From Pseudarthrobacter phenanthrenivorans (GTDB lineage: Bacteria; Actinomycetota; Actinomycetes; Actinomycetales; Micrococcaceae): DNA of 64,000 nucleotides. The notes under the pieces were generated by a model. That model made no database searches. It was not told the DNA's origin and saw only the letters and a list, made by a program, of their open reading frames with translations. The position numbers were made by a program, and so were the translations under genes. The stretch covers positions 62,001 to 126,000 of the forward strand of contig NZ_JWTB01000014.1 of the NCBI RefSeq assembly GCF_000813845.1, in the 5' to 3' direction. Positions 52,565-61,659 of the stretch are shown one piece after another. Numbering within the stretch: the first letter of the stretch is position 1; the number at the start of each line of letters is the position of its first letter.

Positions 52565-53991
52565 GTTCGCCTGCGCATACCGCTCCGCGGCCCGGAAACC
52601 ACAAGCGCGCGCTGCGGACCGTCACTATCATCTCCACCTTCGGCGGCCTGCTGTTCGGCTACGACACGGGCGTGATCAACGGCGCCCTGCCGTATATGCA
52701 GGAGGACCTCGGGCTCACCCCGCTCACTGAGGGCCTGGTGACCTCGTCCCTGCTGTTCGGTGCCGCGTTCGGCGCCCTTTTCGGCGGCCGCCTGGCGGAC
52801 CGCAACGGCCGGCGCAGGATGATCATGGTGCTGGCGGTCGTGTTCCTGCTGGGTACCCTGGGCTGCACCTTCGCGCCCAACACCGAAGTGATGATCGCCG
52901 CCCGGTTCATCCTGGGACTGGCCGTGGGCGGGGCGTCCGTCACGGTGCCGGTGTACCTTGCAGAGGTATCGCCCAGCAACCGGCGTGGGCGCATCGTCAC
53001 GCAGAACGAACTCATGATCGTCACCGGGCAGTTGCTGGCGTTCATCTTCAACGCCTACCTCGGCAACTCCTTCGGCGAATCTCACGGGATCTGGCGATGG
53101 ATGCTGGTGATCGCCACTCTTCCGGCCATTGCGCTGTGGATCGGCATGAATTTCATGCCTGAAAGCCCCCGGTGGCTGGCCTCGATCGGCAGCTTTGGCG
53201 AGACACTCAGCGTGCTGCAGCGGATCCGTTCGCAGGAGGAGGCGCGCAGGGAGTTCGAAGAAGTCAAAGCCATGGCCGTGGAGGACTACAAGTCCAAGAT
53301 GGGCTCCTGGAAGGACCTGGGCATTCCGTGGCTCCGGCGCATCTTCTTCGTGGGCCTGGGCCTGGCGGTGATCCAGCAGATTACCGGCGTGAACTCGATC
53401 ATGTATTACGGAACCCAGATCCTGTCGCAGTCCGGTTTTGGCCGCGAAGCGGCACTGACGGCGAACATTGCCAACGGCGTGATCTCGGTCCTCGCCACGT
53501 TCGTCGGGATCTGGCTGCTGGGCAAGGTGGGCCGGCGCAGGATGCTGATCACCGGGCAGGTGGGGACCACGACGGCGCTGCTGCTGATCGGACTGTTCTC
53601 CCTGATATTGCCGGAAGGCTCCGGCCGCGGCTTCGTCATCCTTGCGCTGACCGTGACATTCCTGGCATTCCAGCAGGGAGCCATTTCGCCGGTGACCTGG
53701 CTGATGCTCTCGGAAATCTTCCCGCTGAAAATCCGTGGCCTGGGCATGGGCGCTTCGGCGTTCCTGCTGTGGATCGTGAACTTCCTGATCGGGTTTGGTT
53801 TCCCGCAGCTGCTGGCGGCCCTGGGGATCTCCAACACTTTCTTCGTGTTCGCGGTCCTTGGTGTGGGCGCAATTGCCTTCGCTGCCAAGTATGTGCCCGA
53901 GACCAAGGACAAGAGCCTGGAGGACCTGGAGCACTACTTCAAGAACGTGGCCGGGAACAAAGCCCATGCCGCGGAAGCCACGATTCCCTGA
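52561..53991 (+). CDS. MFS sugar porter, probable myo-inositol transporter
   Basis: 476 residues, twelve predicted membrane segments. Sugar porter signatures: GGLLFGYDTGVINGALPYM at helix 1, GRLADRNGRRRMI, and PESPRWLASIG in the central loop, and VPETKDKSLEDLEHYF at the end. Coupled to iolH and within the iol locus, so inositol or a close derivative is the likely substrate (IolT type). Confidence 0.9.
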   Translation: MSSPAHTAPRPGNHKRALRTVTIISTFGGLLFGYDTGVINGALPYMQEDLGLTPLTEGLVTSSLLFGAAFGALFGGRLADRNGRRRMIMVLAVVFLLGTLGCTFAPNTEVMIAARFILGLAVGGASVTVPVYLAEVSPSNRRGRIVTQNELMIVTGQLLAFIFNAYLGNSFGESHGIWRWMLVIATLPAIALWIGMNFMPESPRWLASIGSFGETLSVLQRIRSQEEARREFEEVKAMAVEDYKSKMGSWKDLGIPWLRRIFFVGLGLAVIQQITGVNSIMYYGTQILSQSGFGREAALTANIANGVISVLATFVGIWLLGKVGRRRMLITGQVGTTTALLLIGLFSLILPEGSGRGFVILALTVTFLAFQQGAISPVTWLMLSEIFPLKIRGLGMGASAFLLWIVNFLIGFGFPQLLAALGISNTFFVFAVLGVGAIAFAAKYVPETKDKSLEDLEHYFKNVAGNKAHAAEATIP

Positions 53992-54017
53992 CCAGGATCA
54001 ATCCACTGTCCCTACAG

Positions 54018-54055
54018 GCAAATGCCCCGGTGGGGATCTCCACCGGGGCATTTGC
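54018..54055. terminator. Strong symmetrical hairpin ending the iol operon
   Basis: GCAAATGCCCCGGTG (54018-54032) pairs over 15 bases with CACCGGGGCATTTGC (54041-54055), 8-base loop. It sits between the sugar porter and the convergent MarR gene and could terminate both, although U-tracts are short. Confidence 0.75.
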
Positions 54056-54075
54056 GCGCCAAGGCACGGGCAGTC

Positions 54076-54525
54076 TTATGCGCGGGCGTGCAGCCGGGGG
54101 AGGGCGTCCACCAGCGGTGCAAGCTCCGGAACGGCCTGGGCTTCCTCGAGGGCACGCTCCAGCGTGGCGTCGTGGACCGGCCGGGCCGTTGCCAACAGGC
54201 TGCTGCCGCTGGCAGTGAGCTCGGTGTAGATGCCGCGGCGGTCGTCGTCGCAGAGGATCCTGGTCAGCAGGCCACGGTCCTCCAGGCGGTTTACCAGCCG
54301 GGTGGTGGCGCTGGGGCTCAAGGCGGTGGCGCGGGCCAACTGCTGCATCCGCATGTGCCAGCCGTCCTGCCGGCTAAGGGCGTCGAGCACCGTGTACTCC
54401 ACCACGGACAGTTTGGATTCGGCCTGGAGGGCACGCTCGAGCTCATTGTCGATCAGCCCGTGCAGGGCCGCCAGCGTTCGCCAGCCCTGGGCGCGGACCT
54501 CGACGGCGTCGTCCTTGATGCCCAT
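54076..54525 (-). CDS. MarR-family regulator
   Basis: 149 residues from ATG 54525 with AAGGAG upstream. Winged helix: LSVVEYTVLDALSRQDGWHM, LARATALSPSATTRLVNRLE and the wing LLTRILCDDDRRGIYTELT. It is divergent from an MFS exporter gene with a shared operator region at 54578-54639, the usual arrangement for a drug-responsive repressor. Confidence 0.92.
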   Translation of the reverse strand: MGIKDDAVEVRAQGWRTLAALHGLIDNELERALQAESKLSVVEYTVLDALSRQDGWHMRMQQLARATALSPSATTRLVNRLEDRGLLTRILCDDDRRGIYTELTASGSSLLATARPVHDATLERALEEAQAVPELAPLVDALPRLHARA

Positions 54526-54577
54526 GCGTGCTCCTTCGTAGGTGGCCGCCCGGAACGGCCCATCGGTCAACAGACAG

Positions 54578-54639
54578 AGATAGTTGCTTGCGCGGTATAT
54601 TTGCATGTGCAACAATAAACACCGCGTCTGCAACTATCT
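54578..54639. promoter_or_regulatory. Nested inverted repeats between marR and the MFS exporter gene
   Basis: AGATAGTTGC at 54578-54587 and GCAACTATCT at 54630-54639 are perfect 10-base inverted copies. Between them TTGCATGTGCAA (54601-54612) is a palindrome with the same GCAA core. Likely MarR binding sites covering both promoters. Confidence 0.62.
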
Positions 54640-54694
54640 TAGGCGCTTTCCCATTGAGGGGACAACCACACCTACAGCTCAAAGGAGCATTCGC

Positions 54695-55903
54695 ATGCCT
54701 GTTGGCTTGATAGCACTCGCCCTGGGCGGCTTCGGCATAGGACTTACCGAGTTCGTCATCGCCGGCCTGCTGCCGCAGGTGGCGGCCGACTTCGGGGTCA
54801 GTGAGGCCTCCGCCGGCTGGTTCATCTCCGGCTACGCGCTCTCGGTGGTGGTGGGCGCGCTGGGCCTGACTGCCGCGGTGACTCGTTTCCGGCGCAAGCC
54901 GGTGCTGGCCGCCCTGCTGGTCCTGTTCATCGCCGGGAACCTGCTGTCCGCAACGGCGGACGGCTACTGGCCCATGATGGCCGGGCGCGTCATCGCTGCC
55001 CTCTCGCATGGCGCGTTCTTCGGTATCGGGGCTGTGGTGGCCGCCGGCATGGTTCCTCGCAGCAAGAAGGCGGGCGCCATCGCGCTCATGTTCACCGGGC
55101 TCACCGCAGCCAACGTCCTGGGCGTGCCCTTTGGAACTTTGCTGGGCCAGGCCGCCGGCTGGCGTGCCACCTTCTGGGCCATCACGGTCATCGGCGTAGC
55201 CGCGCTCGCCGGCATCCTGGCACTCGTCCCCTCATCGGCGGGTGAAACGGAAGAAGCGGCCAGCCTCCGCTCCGAGCTGCGTGCGTTCCGCTCCGGCCAG
55301 GTCTGGCTCTCGATCGTGGTGACCATCCTGGGCTTCGGCGGAATGTTCGGCGCCTTCACCTACATCGCCTACACCCTCACCGAAGTGTCCGGCTTTGCCG
55401 CCTCCACCGTGCCGTGGCTGCTGATCGTCTTCGGAGTGGGCCTCTTTGCCGGCAATACCCTTGGCGGAAAGGCTGCGGACCGCAACGTGGACCGCACACT
55501 GCTGGTGGTGCTGGCTGTGCTGACCGTGGTCCTGGCGGGATTTGCGCTGACGGCCACGAACCCCGTGCTGACAGTCATTTCCCTGGTCCTCATGGGCGCG
55601 TTCGGTTTTGCCACTGTGCCGGGGCTCCAGATGCGCGTCATGAAGTACGCCTCCGGCGCTCCCACCCTCGCTTCCGGTGCCAACATCGGGGCGTTCAATG
55701 TGGGGAACGCCCTCGGCGCCTGGCTTGGCGGCATCACCATCACCGCCGGACTGGGCTACACCTCTCCGATCTGGGCCGGTGCCGGCATCACCCTGGCGGG
55801 CCTGGCCGTGATGGCCATCGCCGCCGCTGGGGCCAGGAGGAGTGGGCAGCGGGGCGATAACCGCGGCACGGTCCAGGCCGTGGAGGAACTGGCCAGCCGC
55901 TAA
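54695..55903 (+). CDS. MFS transporter, DHA1-type efflux family
   Basis: 402 residues; ATG 54695 with AAAGGAG 8 bases upstream. Twelve predicted membrane segments: ALGGFGIGLTEFVIAGLLPQ in helix 1 and GRVIAALSHGAFFGIGAVVA are typical of the AraJ/DHA1 exporters. Divergent from marR, thus probably a drug or metabolite exporter. It ends with a 4-base overlap with the convergent LacI gene. Confidence 0.9.
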   Translation: MPVGLIALALGGFGIGLTEFVIAGLLPQVAADFGVSEASAGWFISGYALSVVVGALGLTAAVTRFRRKPVLAALLVLFIAGNLLSATADGYWPMMAGRVIAALSHGAFFGIGAVVAAGMVPRSKKAGAIALMFTGLTAANVLGVPFGTLLGQAAGWRATFWAITVIGVAALAGILALVPSSAGETEEAASLRSELRAFRSGQVWLSIVVTILGFGGMFGAFTYIAYTLTEVSGFAASTVPWLLIVFGVGLFAGNTLGGKAADRNVDRTLLVVLAVLTVVLAGFALTATNPVLTVISLVLMGAFGFATVPGLQMRVMKYASGAPTLASGANIGAFNVGNALGAWLGGITITAGLGYTSPIWAGAGITLAGLAVMAIAAAGARRSGQRGDNRGTVQAVEELASR

Positions 55904-56916
55904 GCGGCCGGATCGGAGGAGCGGCGCACCATGAGGGCAGGCTCGAGCTTGCGGGTTACGGCCGGACCGGCCGTGCCCGCAATCCGGTCCAGCATGACGT
56001 GCGCCCCCACCCTTCCCAGCTCCCGGGCGTGCTGGTCGATGGAGGTCAGGCCGATCAGCGGGGAAGCGCCGACCTCGATGTTGTCGCATCCAACGATCGC
56101 CACATCGCCCGGAACGGACAGTCCCCGCGCCGCCAGCGCCTCCATGATGCCGATGGCCGTGAGGTCGTTGTGCGCAAAGACCGCCGTGGGGAGGGTGGCG
56201 CCGGAGTCCAGGAACTGTTCCATCACGGCCCGGCCGCCGCGTTCGGTCATGTCGCTGTGCACCAGCTGCGGCTCCAGGCCGAACTCACGCATGGCATGGA
56301 GGTAGCCTTCCCTGCGTTCGGTGTAGGGGAGCCAGTCGGAGATGTCCACGTGCGCGATCCGTCGGTGCCCCAGCTGGTACAGGTGCTCCACGGCGAGTGC
56401 GCCGGAACGGAAGTCGTCGGTCAAAACGGAATCCACGCCGTCGACCTCCAGCTCCCGGGTGATGACGACGGCGGGCGTCCCGCGCAGGGCCCCTGCCAGT
56501 TCCGCCGAGGTGCCGGTGTAGCCGGCCAGCAGCACGCCGTCCACGCGCAGGTCCACGAACGAGCGGACGGCCTCAAGTTCCGTCCCGGGATCAGCAGAGC
56601 CGACGGCGACCATCACCTGGTTGCCGCTGCCGGCCAGGCCCTCGGTCAGGCCGTCGTAGATATCAGCGAAGACCGAGTTGTGCAGATCGAGGAAGAGGAC
56701 CCCAAGCGTGTTGGTCCGGTGGCTGGCCAGCCGGCTGGCGAGCCTGTTGGGGGAGTACCCCAGCGCGGCGGCGCTTTCCAGCACCGCCGTCCGTTTGGCC
56801 GGCGAAACGTTCGGGGAATCGCGCATCACCAGGGACACCAAGGCGCGGCTCACGCCGGCGTCGCGTGCCACGTCCTCCATGGTCACCGACCGTGCTGAGG
56901 GGGAAGTCTGTCTCAC
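55900..56916 (-). CDS. LacI-family transcriptional regulator
   Basis: 338 residues from a GTG at 56916. HTH TMEDVARDAGVSRALVSLVM and hinge, then a periplasmic-binding-protein-like sensor domain (TNTLGVLFLDLHNSVFADIY, PTAVFAHNDLTAIGIMEAL, VAIVGCDNIEVG). It lies between the MarR/MFS pair and iolB; the only LacI-type palindrome found in this region is before the sugar porter at 58927, a possible target. Confidence 0.92.
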   Translation of the reverse strand: MRQTSPSARSVTMEDVARDAGVSRALVSLVMRDSPNVSPAKRTAVLESAAALGYSPNRLASRLASHRTNTLGVLFLDLHNSVFADIYDGLTEGLAGSGNQVMVAVGSADPGTELEAVRSFVDLRVDGVLLAGYTGTSAELAGALRGTPAVVITRELEVDGVDSVLTDDFRSGALAVEHLYQLGHRRIAHVDISDWLPYTERREGYLHAMREFGLEPQLVHSDMTERGGRAVMEQFLDSGATLPTAVFAHNDLTAIGIMEALAARGLSVPGDVAIVGCDNIEVGASPLIGLTSIDQHARELGRVGAHVMLDRIAGTAGPAVTRKLEPALMVRRSSDPAA

Positions 56917-56963
56917 AGGACTCCACTATGCCAGCCTGCCGCCGCTTGGCCGCCCAACCATGG

Positions 56964-57857
56964 TCAGGAGCCGAACGGCAGCCGGGGATCGATGTTCTGG
57001 CTGTCCCAGGTCTGACGCACCCAGCCGTGGTGGGGGTCGTCGCTGATCAGCCATTCGCGCGCAGGCCCCGGACCCGCCATCACGTTGAGGTAGTAGAGGT
57101 CGTACCCCGGCGCGGCCATGGCAGGACCGTGCCAGCCATAAGGGACCAGGACGACATCACCCGTGCGGACCTCGGCGGAGACGTCGATGGGCCGCTCGTC
57201 CGAGGCATACACGCGCTGGTAGCCGATGGCGTCGGCGTCCGTGGGCGCCCCGGAGCCGGAAGCCACCTGCGTTTCGAAGTAGTAGATCTCCTCCAGGGAG
57301 GTCTCGCCCTCCTTCTCCTCGTCATGCTTGTGCGGAGGGTAGGAGGACCAGTTCCCGGCCGGCGTGAGGACCTCGCAGACGATGAACCTGTCGGCCTCCA
57401 GTGCCGCCGGCGTGCCGAAGTTGTGGACCTGGCGCGAGCAGTTGCCCGCCCCACGAAGCTCCACCGGGGTCTCGGCAGCCGGCACCAGCCTGGTGGGGTA
57501 GGACTTTTGTGCCGGCGCGGTTGCCACGGCCACCCGGCCGCCGTCGGCGGAGCTGATGCTGACGGCCCGCCCGGTGCCAGAGTAGAGCACGTCGGTGGGG
57601 CCGGCGAAGACGGAGGGCCGTCCTTCGAGGGGGTAGTCCGTACCGTCCACGGCCACGGTGAAGGATCCGTTGAGGGGCACCACGATCCGTTCCTCCTCCG
57701 CGGCGGGAAGCTCGACGGCGGCGCCGGCACCAAGGGTGGCAACCTTCAGGCCCGTATGGGCCCAGCCGTCCACGGTGAGGGCGGAATCGGAGGTCCCGAT
57801 CGAAACATCCCAGGCGCCGTCGGAGGCAGTGCCCAGGGGGTAGACCCAGTTGGTCAT
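56964..57857 (-). CDS. iolB: 5-deoxy-glucuronate isomerase
   Basis: 297 residues from ATG 57857 with AAGGAGCC upstream. Bicupin with metal-binding YPPHKHDEE and LVPYGWHGPAMAAPGYD; ends DDPHHGWVRQTWD. It converts 5-deoxy-glucuronate to 2-deoxy-5-keto-gluconate, the one core step missing from the main iol operon. It is transcribed after the GntR regulator gene, 32 bases apart. Confidence 0.95.
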   Translation of the reverse strand: MTNWVYPLGTASDGAWDVSIGTSDSALTVDGWAHTGLKVATLGAGAAVELPAAEEERIVVPLNGSFTVAVDGTDYPLEGRPSVFAGPTDVLYSGTGRAVSISSADGGRVAVATAPAQKSYPTRLVPAAETPVELRGAGNCSRQVHNFGTPAALEADRFIVCEVLTPAGNWSSYPPHKHDEEKEGETSLEEIYYFETQVASGSGAPTDADAIGYQRVYASDERPIDVSAEVRTGDVVLVPYGWHGPAMAAPGYDLYYLNVMAGPGPAREWLISDDPHHGWVRQTWDSQNIDPRLPFGS

Positions 57858-57889
57858 GGAGTTGGCTCCTTGGATTATTGCTGTGCGGA

Positions 57890-58630
57890 TTATCGCTGTA
57901 CGAGAGTCATCTCAAAGCTGTAGGAATCGGCCCGGTAGACGTGGTGGCCGGTCTCAACGCGGCGCCCGGTATCGTCCATCGCCGTGCGTTCCATGGTGAC
58001 CAGTGCCGACCCCGCCGGAGTGTCCAGCATGGACGCCTGGTAATCGTTGGCGTTCATGGCGCCGATGCGCTGCGTGGCCAACCGGAAGTTGACGCCCCCG
58101 CGGCGGAGGATCGAGTACAGGCCTTCGGCGCCCAGCATGGCCTCATCCATCTCTGCGATATCGTCGCGCACCCAGTTCTCCATGAGGGCCAGGGGCTTGC
58201 CGCCCACCCGCCGCAGCCTGGTGAAGTGGTACACCTTCGAACCTGCGGGCAGCTGCAGCGTGGTGAGGGTTGCGTCGTCCGCCTCCAGGTGCGAGAAGCT
58301 GAGGACCTCGGTGGTGGGCTTCTTGCCGTTGTTGGTGAGGTCGTCGTAGAGGCTGGAAAGTTCCAGCGGCCGGCGCACCTGGCTGGAGACCACCTGGGTG
58401 CCCACGCCCCGTTTCCGCACCAGCAGGCCGGAGCGGACCAGTTCGTCCATGGCCTTGCGCATGGTGGGGCGGGAGAGGTTCAGCTGGGCGGCCAGGTCGA
58501 TCTCGTTGTCCAACCGGCTCCCGGGTTCCAGGACCCCGCTGTAGATCGCCGCCTCGATGCCCTGGACCACCTGGTGGTACAGGGGCACGGGGGAGGAGCG
58601 GTCGATGCTGAGTCCCAGGTTGTTCGCCAC
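57890..58630 (-). CDS. GntR-family regulator, HutC subfamily (probable inositol regulator)
   Basis: 246 residues from a GTG at 58630 with GAGGGA 7 bases upstream. Winged helix PLYHQVVQGIEAAIYSGVLE, LNLSRPTMRKAMDELVRSG, VRKRGVGTQVV, then a UTRA ligand-binding domain (YHFTRLRRVGGKPLALMENW). First gene of a unit with iolB. The box upstream (58711) resembles those before iolC and the tautomerase, supporting an IolR-like role. Confidence 0.87.
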   Translation of the reverse strand: MANNLGLSIDRSSPVPLYHQVVQGIEAAIYSGVLEPGSRLDNEIDLAAQLNLSRPTMRKAMDELVRSGLLVRKRGVGTQVVSSQVRRPLELSSLYDDLTNNGKKPTTEVLSFSHLEADDATLTTLQLPAGSKVYHFTRLRRVGGKPLALMENWVRDDIAEMDEAMLGAEGLYSILRRGGVNFRLATQRIGAMNANDYQASMLDTPAGSALVTMERTAMDDTGRRVETGHHVYRADSYSFEMTLVQR

Positions 58631-58710
58631 GGTGCGTTCCCTCGTTGTCGGTCCTGCGCCTCCGTCCGGTCGGGACAGCCGCGCCTGCGGCCCATGTGCC
58701 GCCATATGTT

Positions 58711-58728
58711 CTCTTGATAGGACATACT
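58711..58728 (-). promoter_or_regulatory. Operator-like box before the HutC-type regulator
   Basis: On the reverse strand it reads AGTATGTCCTATCAAGAG, sharing AGTATGT and the TGT-N4-(A/T)CA core with the boxes at 43403 and 43892. It lies about 80 bases before the regulator start and would allow autoregulation. Confidence 0.45.
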
Positions 58729-58834
58729 TTCTTCCCCGATCGTATCAGCAGGGCTCTGCGGGTCAAGGGTGCCGCCTGCCCGCGTCGGCGGGAACACGGT
58801 GCCAATGCAATTGTGCTGACATTAAGACTTTCTA

Positions 58835-58862
58835 TTGACGAACAGTATTAGAGCGCTCTAAA
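58835..58862 (+). promoter_or_regulatory. Promoter and LacI-type operator before the second sugar porter
   Basis: TTGACG at 58835-58840, 16-base spacer and TCTAAA at 58857-58862. TTAGAGCGCTCTAA at 58848-58861 is a perfect 14-base palindrome with the central CG typical of LacI-family operators, covering the -10 element. Confidence 0.7.
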
Positions 58863-58926
58863 GTCGGTGGCACGCATCACATTCCCGGCCGGTCTTCCGG
58901 TCCCCGAGAGAATCTGAGAGGCAACA

Positions 58927-60345
58927 ATGCTGTTGCAGAAACAAACCACCGGCGCGCCCGGCACGCAGCGCCGCGGATACCTTGCCCGGCTCACCGTCAT
59001 CTCCACCCTGGGCGGCCTGCTCTTCGGCTACGACACCGGCGTTATCTCCGGCGCCCTGCTGTACATGAATGACTCCCTCAACATGACCGCCGTCGAGGAA
59101 GCAACCGTGGTGAGCGCACTGCTGTTCCCGGGGGCCGCCGTCGGCGCCCTCACCGGAGGCCGCATGGCCGACAAGCTGGGCCGCCGCGGCTCCCTGCTCG
59201 TCTGCGCCTTGCTGTTCCTGCTGGGCGCCATCGGCTGCGCCCTCGCCCCCAACGTCAGCTTCATGATCGCGGCCCGCATCGTCCTTGGCCTCGGCGTCGG
59301 CGCCGCCGCCGTCACTTGCCCGCTGTACCTTGCCGAAATGGCGCCCGCCCACCTGCGTGGCCGCATGGTGACCATCAACGAACTCATGATCGTCACCGGC
59401 CAGATGCTCGCATTCGCCATCAACGCCCTCCTGGACGCCCTGATCCACGACACCGAAGTGTGGAGGACCATGCTGGGCATCGCCTCCCTGCCTGCCCTCG
59501 CACTGCTCGCAGGCATGCTGATGCTCCCCGAGTCACCCCGCTGGTACGCCATCCGCGGCCGCCTCGAGGACAGCCGCCGCGTCCTTAACCTCAGCCGCAG
59601 CCCCCAGGAAGCAGCTGCAGAATTCGAGGAGATCGCGCAGGCGGCCCGCACCGCAAAGGAAGAGCGGGGCCACGCCCTGCGCGACCTGAAGAACAACCCC
59701 TGGATGCGCCGCCTGCTGTACATCGGCATCGGCCTCGCCACGGTCCAGCAGGCCACCGGAATCAATACCGTGAATTACTACGCACCCACCATCCTGGAAA
59801 AGAGCGGACTCGGCGTCAGCGCGTCGCTGGTGGCAACCATCGGTGTCGGCGTCACCTCAGTGCTGATGACCATCCTGGGCATCTGGCTGCTGGGCTTCGT
59901 GGGCCGCCGCAGGATGCTGGTCATCGGCTTCTCCGGGGTGGTCGGCTCGCAGGCACTGCTGGCCATCGTCTTCCTCCTGCCGCAGTCGGACCTGGCCAGC
60001 TACACCATCCTGGCCGCCATGATGCTGTTCGTGGCCTTTGTCCAGTGCTTCATCGGCACCTGCGTCTGGCTCCTGCTTTCCGAAATGTTCCCGCTGGCCA
60101 TCCGCGGGTTCGCCATGGGAATCGCGGTCTTCGCCCTCTGGACCGTGAACGCGGCCATCTCCTTCCTGTTCCCCATCGTGGTCAACGCCCTTGGCTCCAC
60201 CGGCACATTCGGCCTGTTCGTCCTGGTGAACATCGCGTCCCTGGCCTTCGTCATCAAGTTTGTTCCGGAAACGAAGGGCCACTCGCTCGAGGACCTGGAA
60301 GCGCACTTTCGCGGCGGTGAGGTTCCGGCAAAGGTCTCCGCTTAG
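58927..60345 (+). CDS. MFS sugar porter, second putative inositol transporter
   Basis: 472 residues, twelve predicted membrane segments. Sugar porter motifs GGLLFGYDTGVISGALLYMN, GRMADKLGRRGSL, PESPRWYAIRGRL and VPETKGHSLEDLEAHF. It is homologous to the porter at 52561 and lies divergent from the regulator/iolB unit, so an IolT-type role is likely, but control by the LacI-type operator suggests another sugar or polyol is possible. Confidence 0.88.
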   Translation: MLLQKQTTGAPGTQRRGYLARLTVISTLGGLLFGYDTGVISGALLYMNDSLNMTAVEEATVVSALLFPGAAVGALTGGRMADKLGRRGSLLVCALLFLLGAIGCALAPNVSFMIAARIVLGLGVGAAAVTCPLYLAEMAPAHLRGRMVTINELMIVTGQMLAFAINALLDALIHDTEVWRTMLGIASLPALALLAGMLMLPESPRWYAIRGRLEDSRRVLNLSRSPQEAAAEFEEIAQAARTAKEERGHALRDLKNNPWMRRLLYIGIGLATVQQATGINTVNYYAPTILEKSGLGVSASLVATIGVGVTSVLMTILGIWLLGFVGRRRMLVIGFSGVVGSQALLAIVFLLPQSDLASYTILAAMMLFVAFVQCFIGTCVWLLLSEMFPLAIRGFAMGIAVFALWTVNAAISFLFPIVVNALGSTGTFGLFVLVNIASLAFVIKFVPETKGHSLEDLEAHFRGGEVPAKVSA

Positions 60346-60487
60346 CGACGCCTTGCCGCGGCATCGCGGCTCACGGCGGGGTTGGACCCAGGCCGTCCAG
60401 TAACAACCGGACGGGCACGGTCCGGCCCCGCTTTTTGCGTGGGGTGGCCTAGGCTGGCTCCATGATGTGGAGCGCGGGGCAGCAACC

Positions 60488-61624
60488 ATGAATTTCGCCG
60501 GAAGCCTTGGTCCCCGCCCCCGCAACCTCGAAGTCCAGGACCTGGCCAGCTTCGACAGCCTGGTGGCCGGCGGTGCCGTCAACCTGCACGGCTGGCATGC
60601 GCAGTCGCTGGACCTGCGCGGCCGGTCGGCGGCACTCAAAAACGTCAGCGTCGAGGGCGCGATGTTCCTGGGCTGCATCTTCGACGACGGCATGGAAGCC
60701 AACCTCCGCAGCCGCGGCGCCCTGATCTTCCCCAGGCTTGAAGGTGTCCCCTTCGACCCGTACCGGGCCGTCCTGTACTCCCCGGCCGAACTGTACGCGG
60801 GACTGGCAACCTCGCCGTATGAGGAGCTGCCGGATGCCCGGATCTACCACTGGAGCATCCAACCCGGCCAGCGCCACCGTGTGGACTCAACGCTGGCCTC
60901 GGCCCTGCATGACCACGCCGTCGGCGATGCACTGGATGAGCTGACCGGGTCAGTGCCCTGGTCCAGCCGCGCCATCGTCGGGGTCATGGGCGGCCATGCT
61001 GCGCCGCGCGGCAGTGCCGGCTTCGCCCAGGCCGCCCTGCTGGGACGGCGGCTGGCGCTGGCAGGGTACACGGTGGCCACCGGCGGCGGTCCGGGGGCCA
61101 TGGAGGCGGCAAACCTCGGGGCCTACCTGAGCCGGGCACCCGACGGTGACGTGAAGGCGGAACTTTCAGCCCTCGCCGCCGTTCCGGGCTTCAGGCCCTC
61201 GGTGTCCGCGTGGGCACGGGCGGCAGCCGCCGTCGTCGAACGCCATCCGGGCGGGACGCCGTCGCTGGGCATCCCCACCTGGTTCTACGGGCATGAGCCG
61301 CCCAACTACTTCGCCACGCACATCGCCAAGTACTTCGCGAACGCCATCCGCGAGGCCATCCTGCTGGAGCTCTGCCACGGCGGCATCGTCTTCCTTCCCG
61401 GTGCCGCCGGCACTGTCCAGGAGATCTTCCAGGATGCCTGCGAGAACTACTACGGCGCCCGCGAGAAGGTGGCGCCGATGGTGCTGGTGGGCCGGCGCCA
61501 CTGGGAACAGGAATACCCCGCCTGGCCCATGCTGCGCTCGCTTGCCACCGGCCGCGCCATGGCGGATTACATCTTCCTGGTGGACACGGTGGAGGAAGCA
61601 GTGGAGGTCCTGCAGCGCCGCTGA
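60488..61624 (+). CDS. LOG/TIGR00725-like Rossmann nucleotide-binding protein with N-terminal extension
   Basis: 378 residues, longer than LOG proteins of about 200. Residues about 30-75 (NLHGWHAQSLDLRGRSAALK and following) look like a short pentapeptide-type coil. The C-terminal part has the nucleotide-binding ATGGGPGAMEAANLGAYLS and LPGAAGTVQEIFQDACENYY, equivalent to the LOG PGGxGTxxE motif but with Ala for the second Gly. LOG enzymes release cytokinin bases from nucleotides; activity here is uncertain. Confidence 0.78.
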   Translation: MNFAGSLGPRPRNLEVQDLASFDSLVAGGAVNLHGWHAQSLDLRGRSAALKNVSVEGAMFLGCIFDDGMEANLRSRGALIFPRLEGVPFDPYRAVLYSPAELYAGLATSPYEELPDARIYHWSIQPGQRHRVDSTLASALHDHAVGDALDELTGSVPWSSRAIVGVMGGHAAPRGSAGFAQAALLGRRLALAGYTVATGGGPGAMEAANLGAYLSRAPDGDVKAELSALAAVPGFRPSVSAWARAAAAVVERHPGGTPSLGIPTWFYGHEPPNYFATHIAKYFANAIREAILLELCHGGIVFLPGAAGTVQEIFQDACENYYGAREKVAPMVLVGRRHWEQEYPAWPMLRSLATGRAMADYIFLVDTVEEAVEVLQRR

Positions 61625-61659
61625 CGGCACCGCAGCACCTCAAGGATGCGAACTCCCGG

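Noticed and set aside
52312-53967. 551-codon frame antisense to the sugar porter
   Set aside because: Antisense shadow; hydrophilic His/Gln/Arg-rich product opposite a clear membrane protein.
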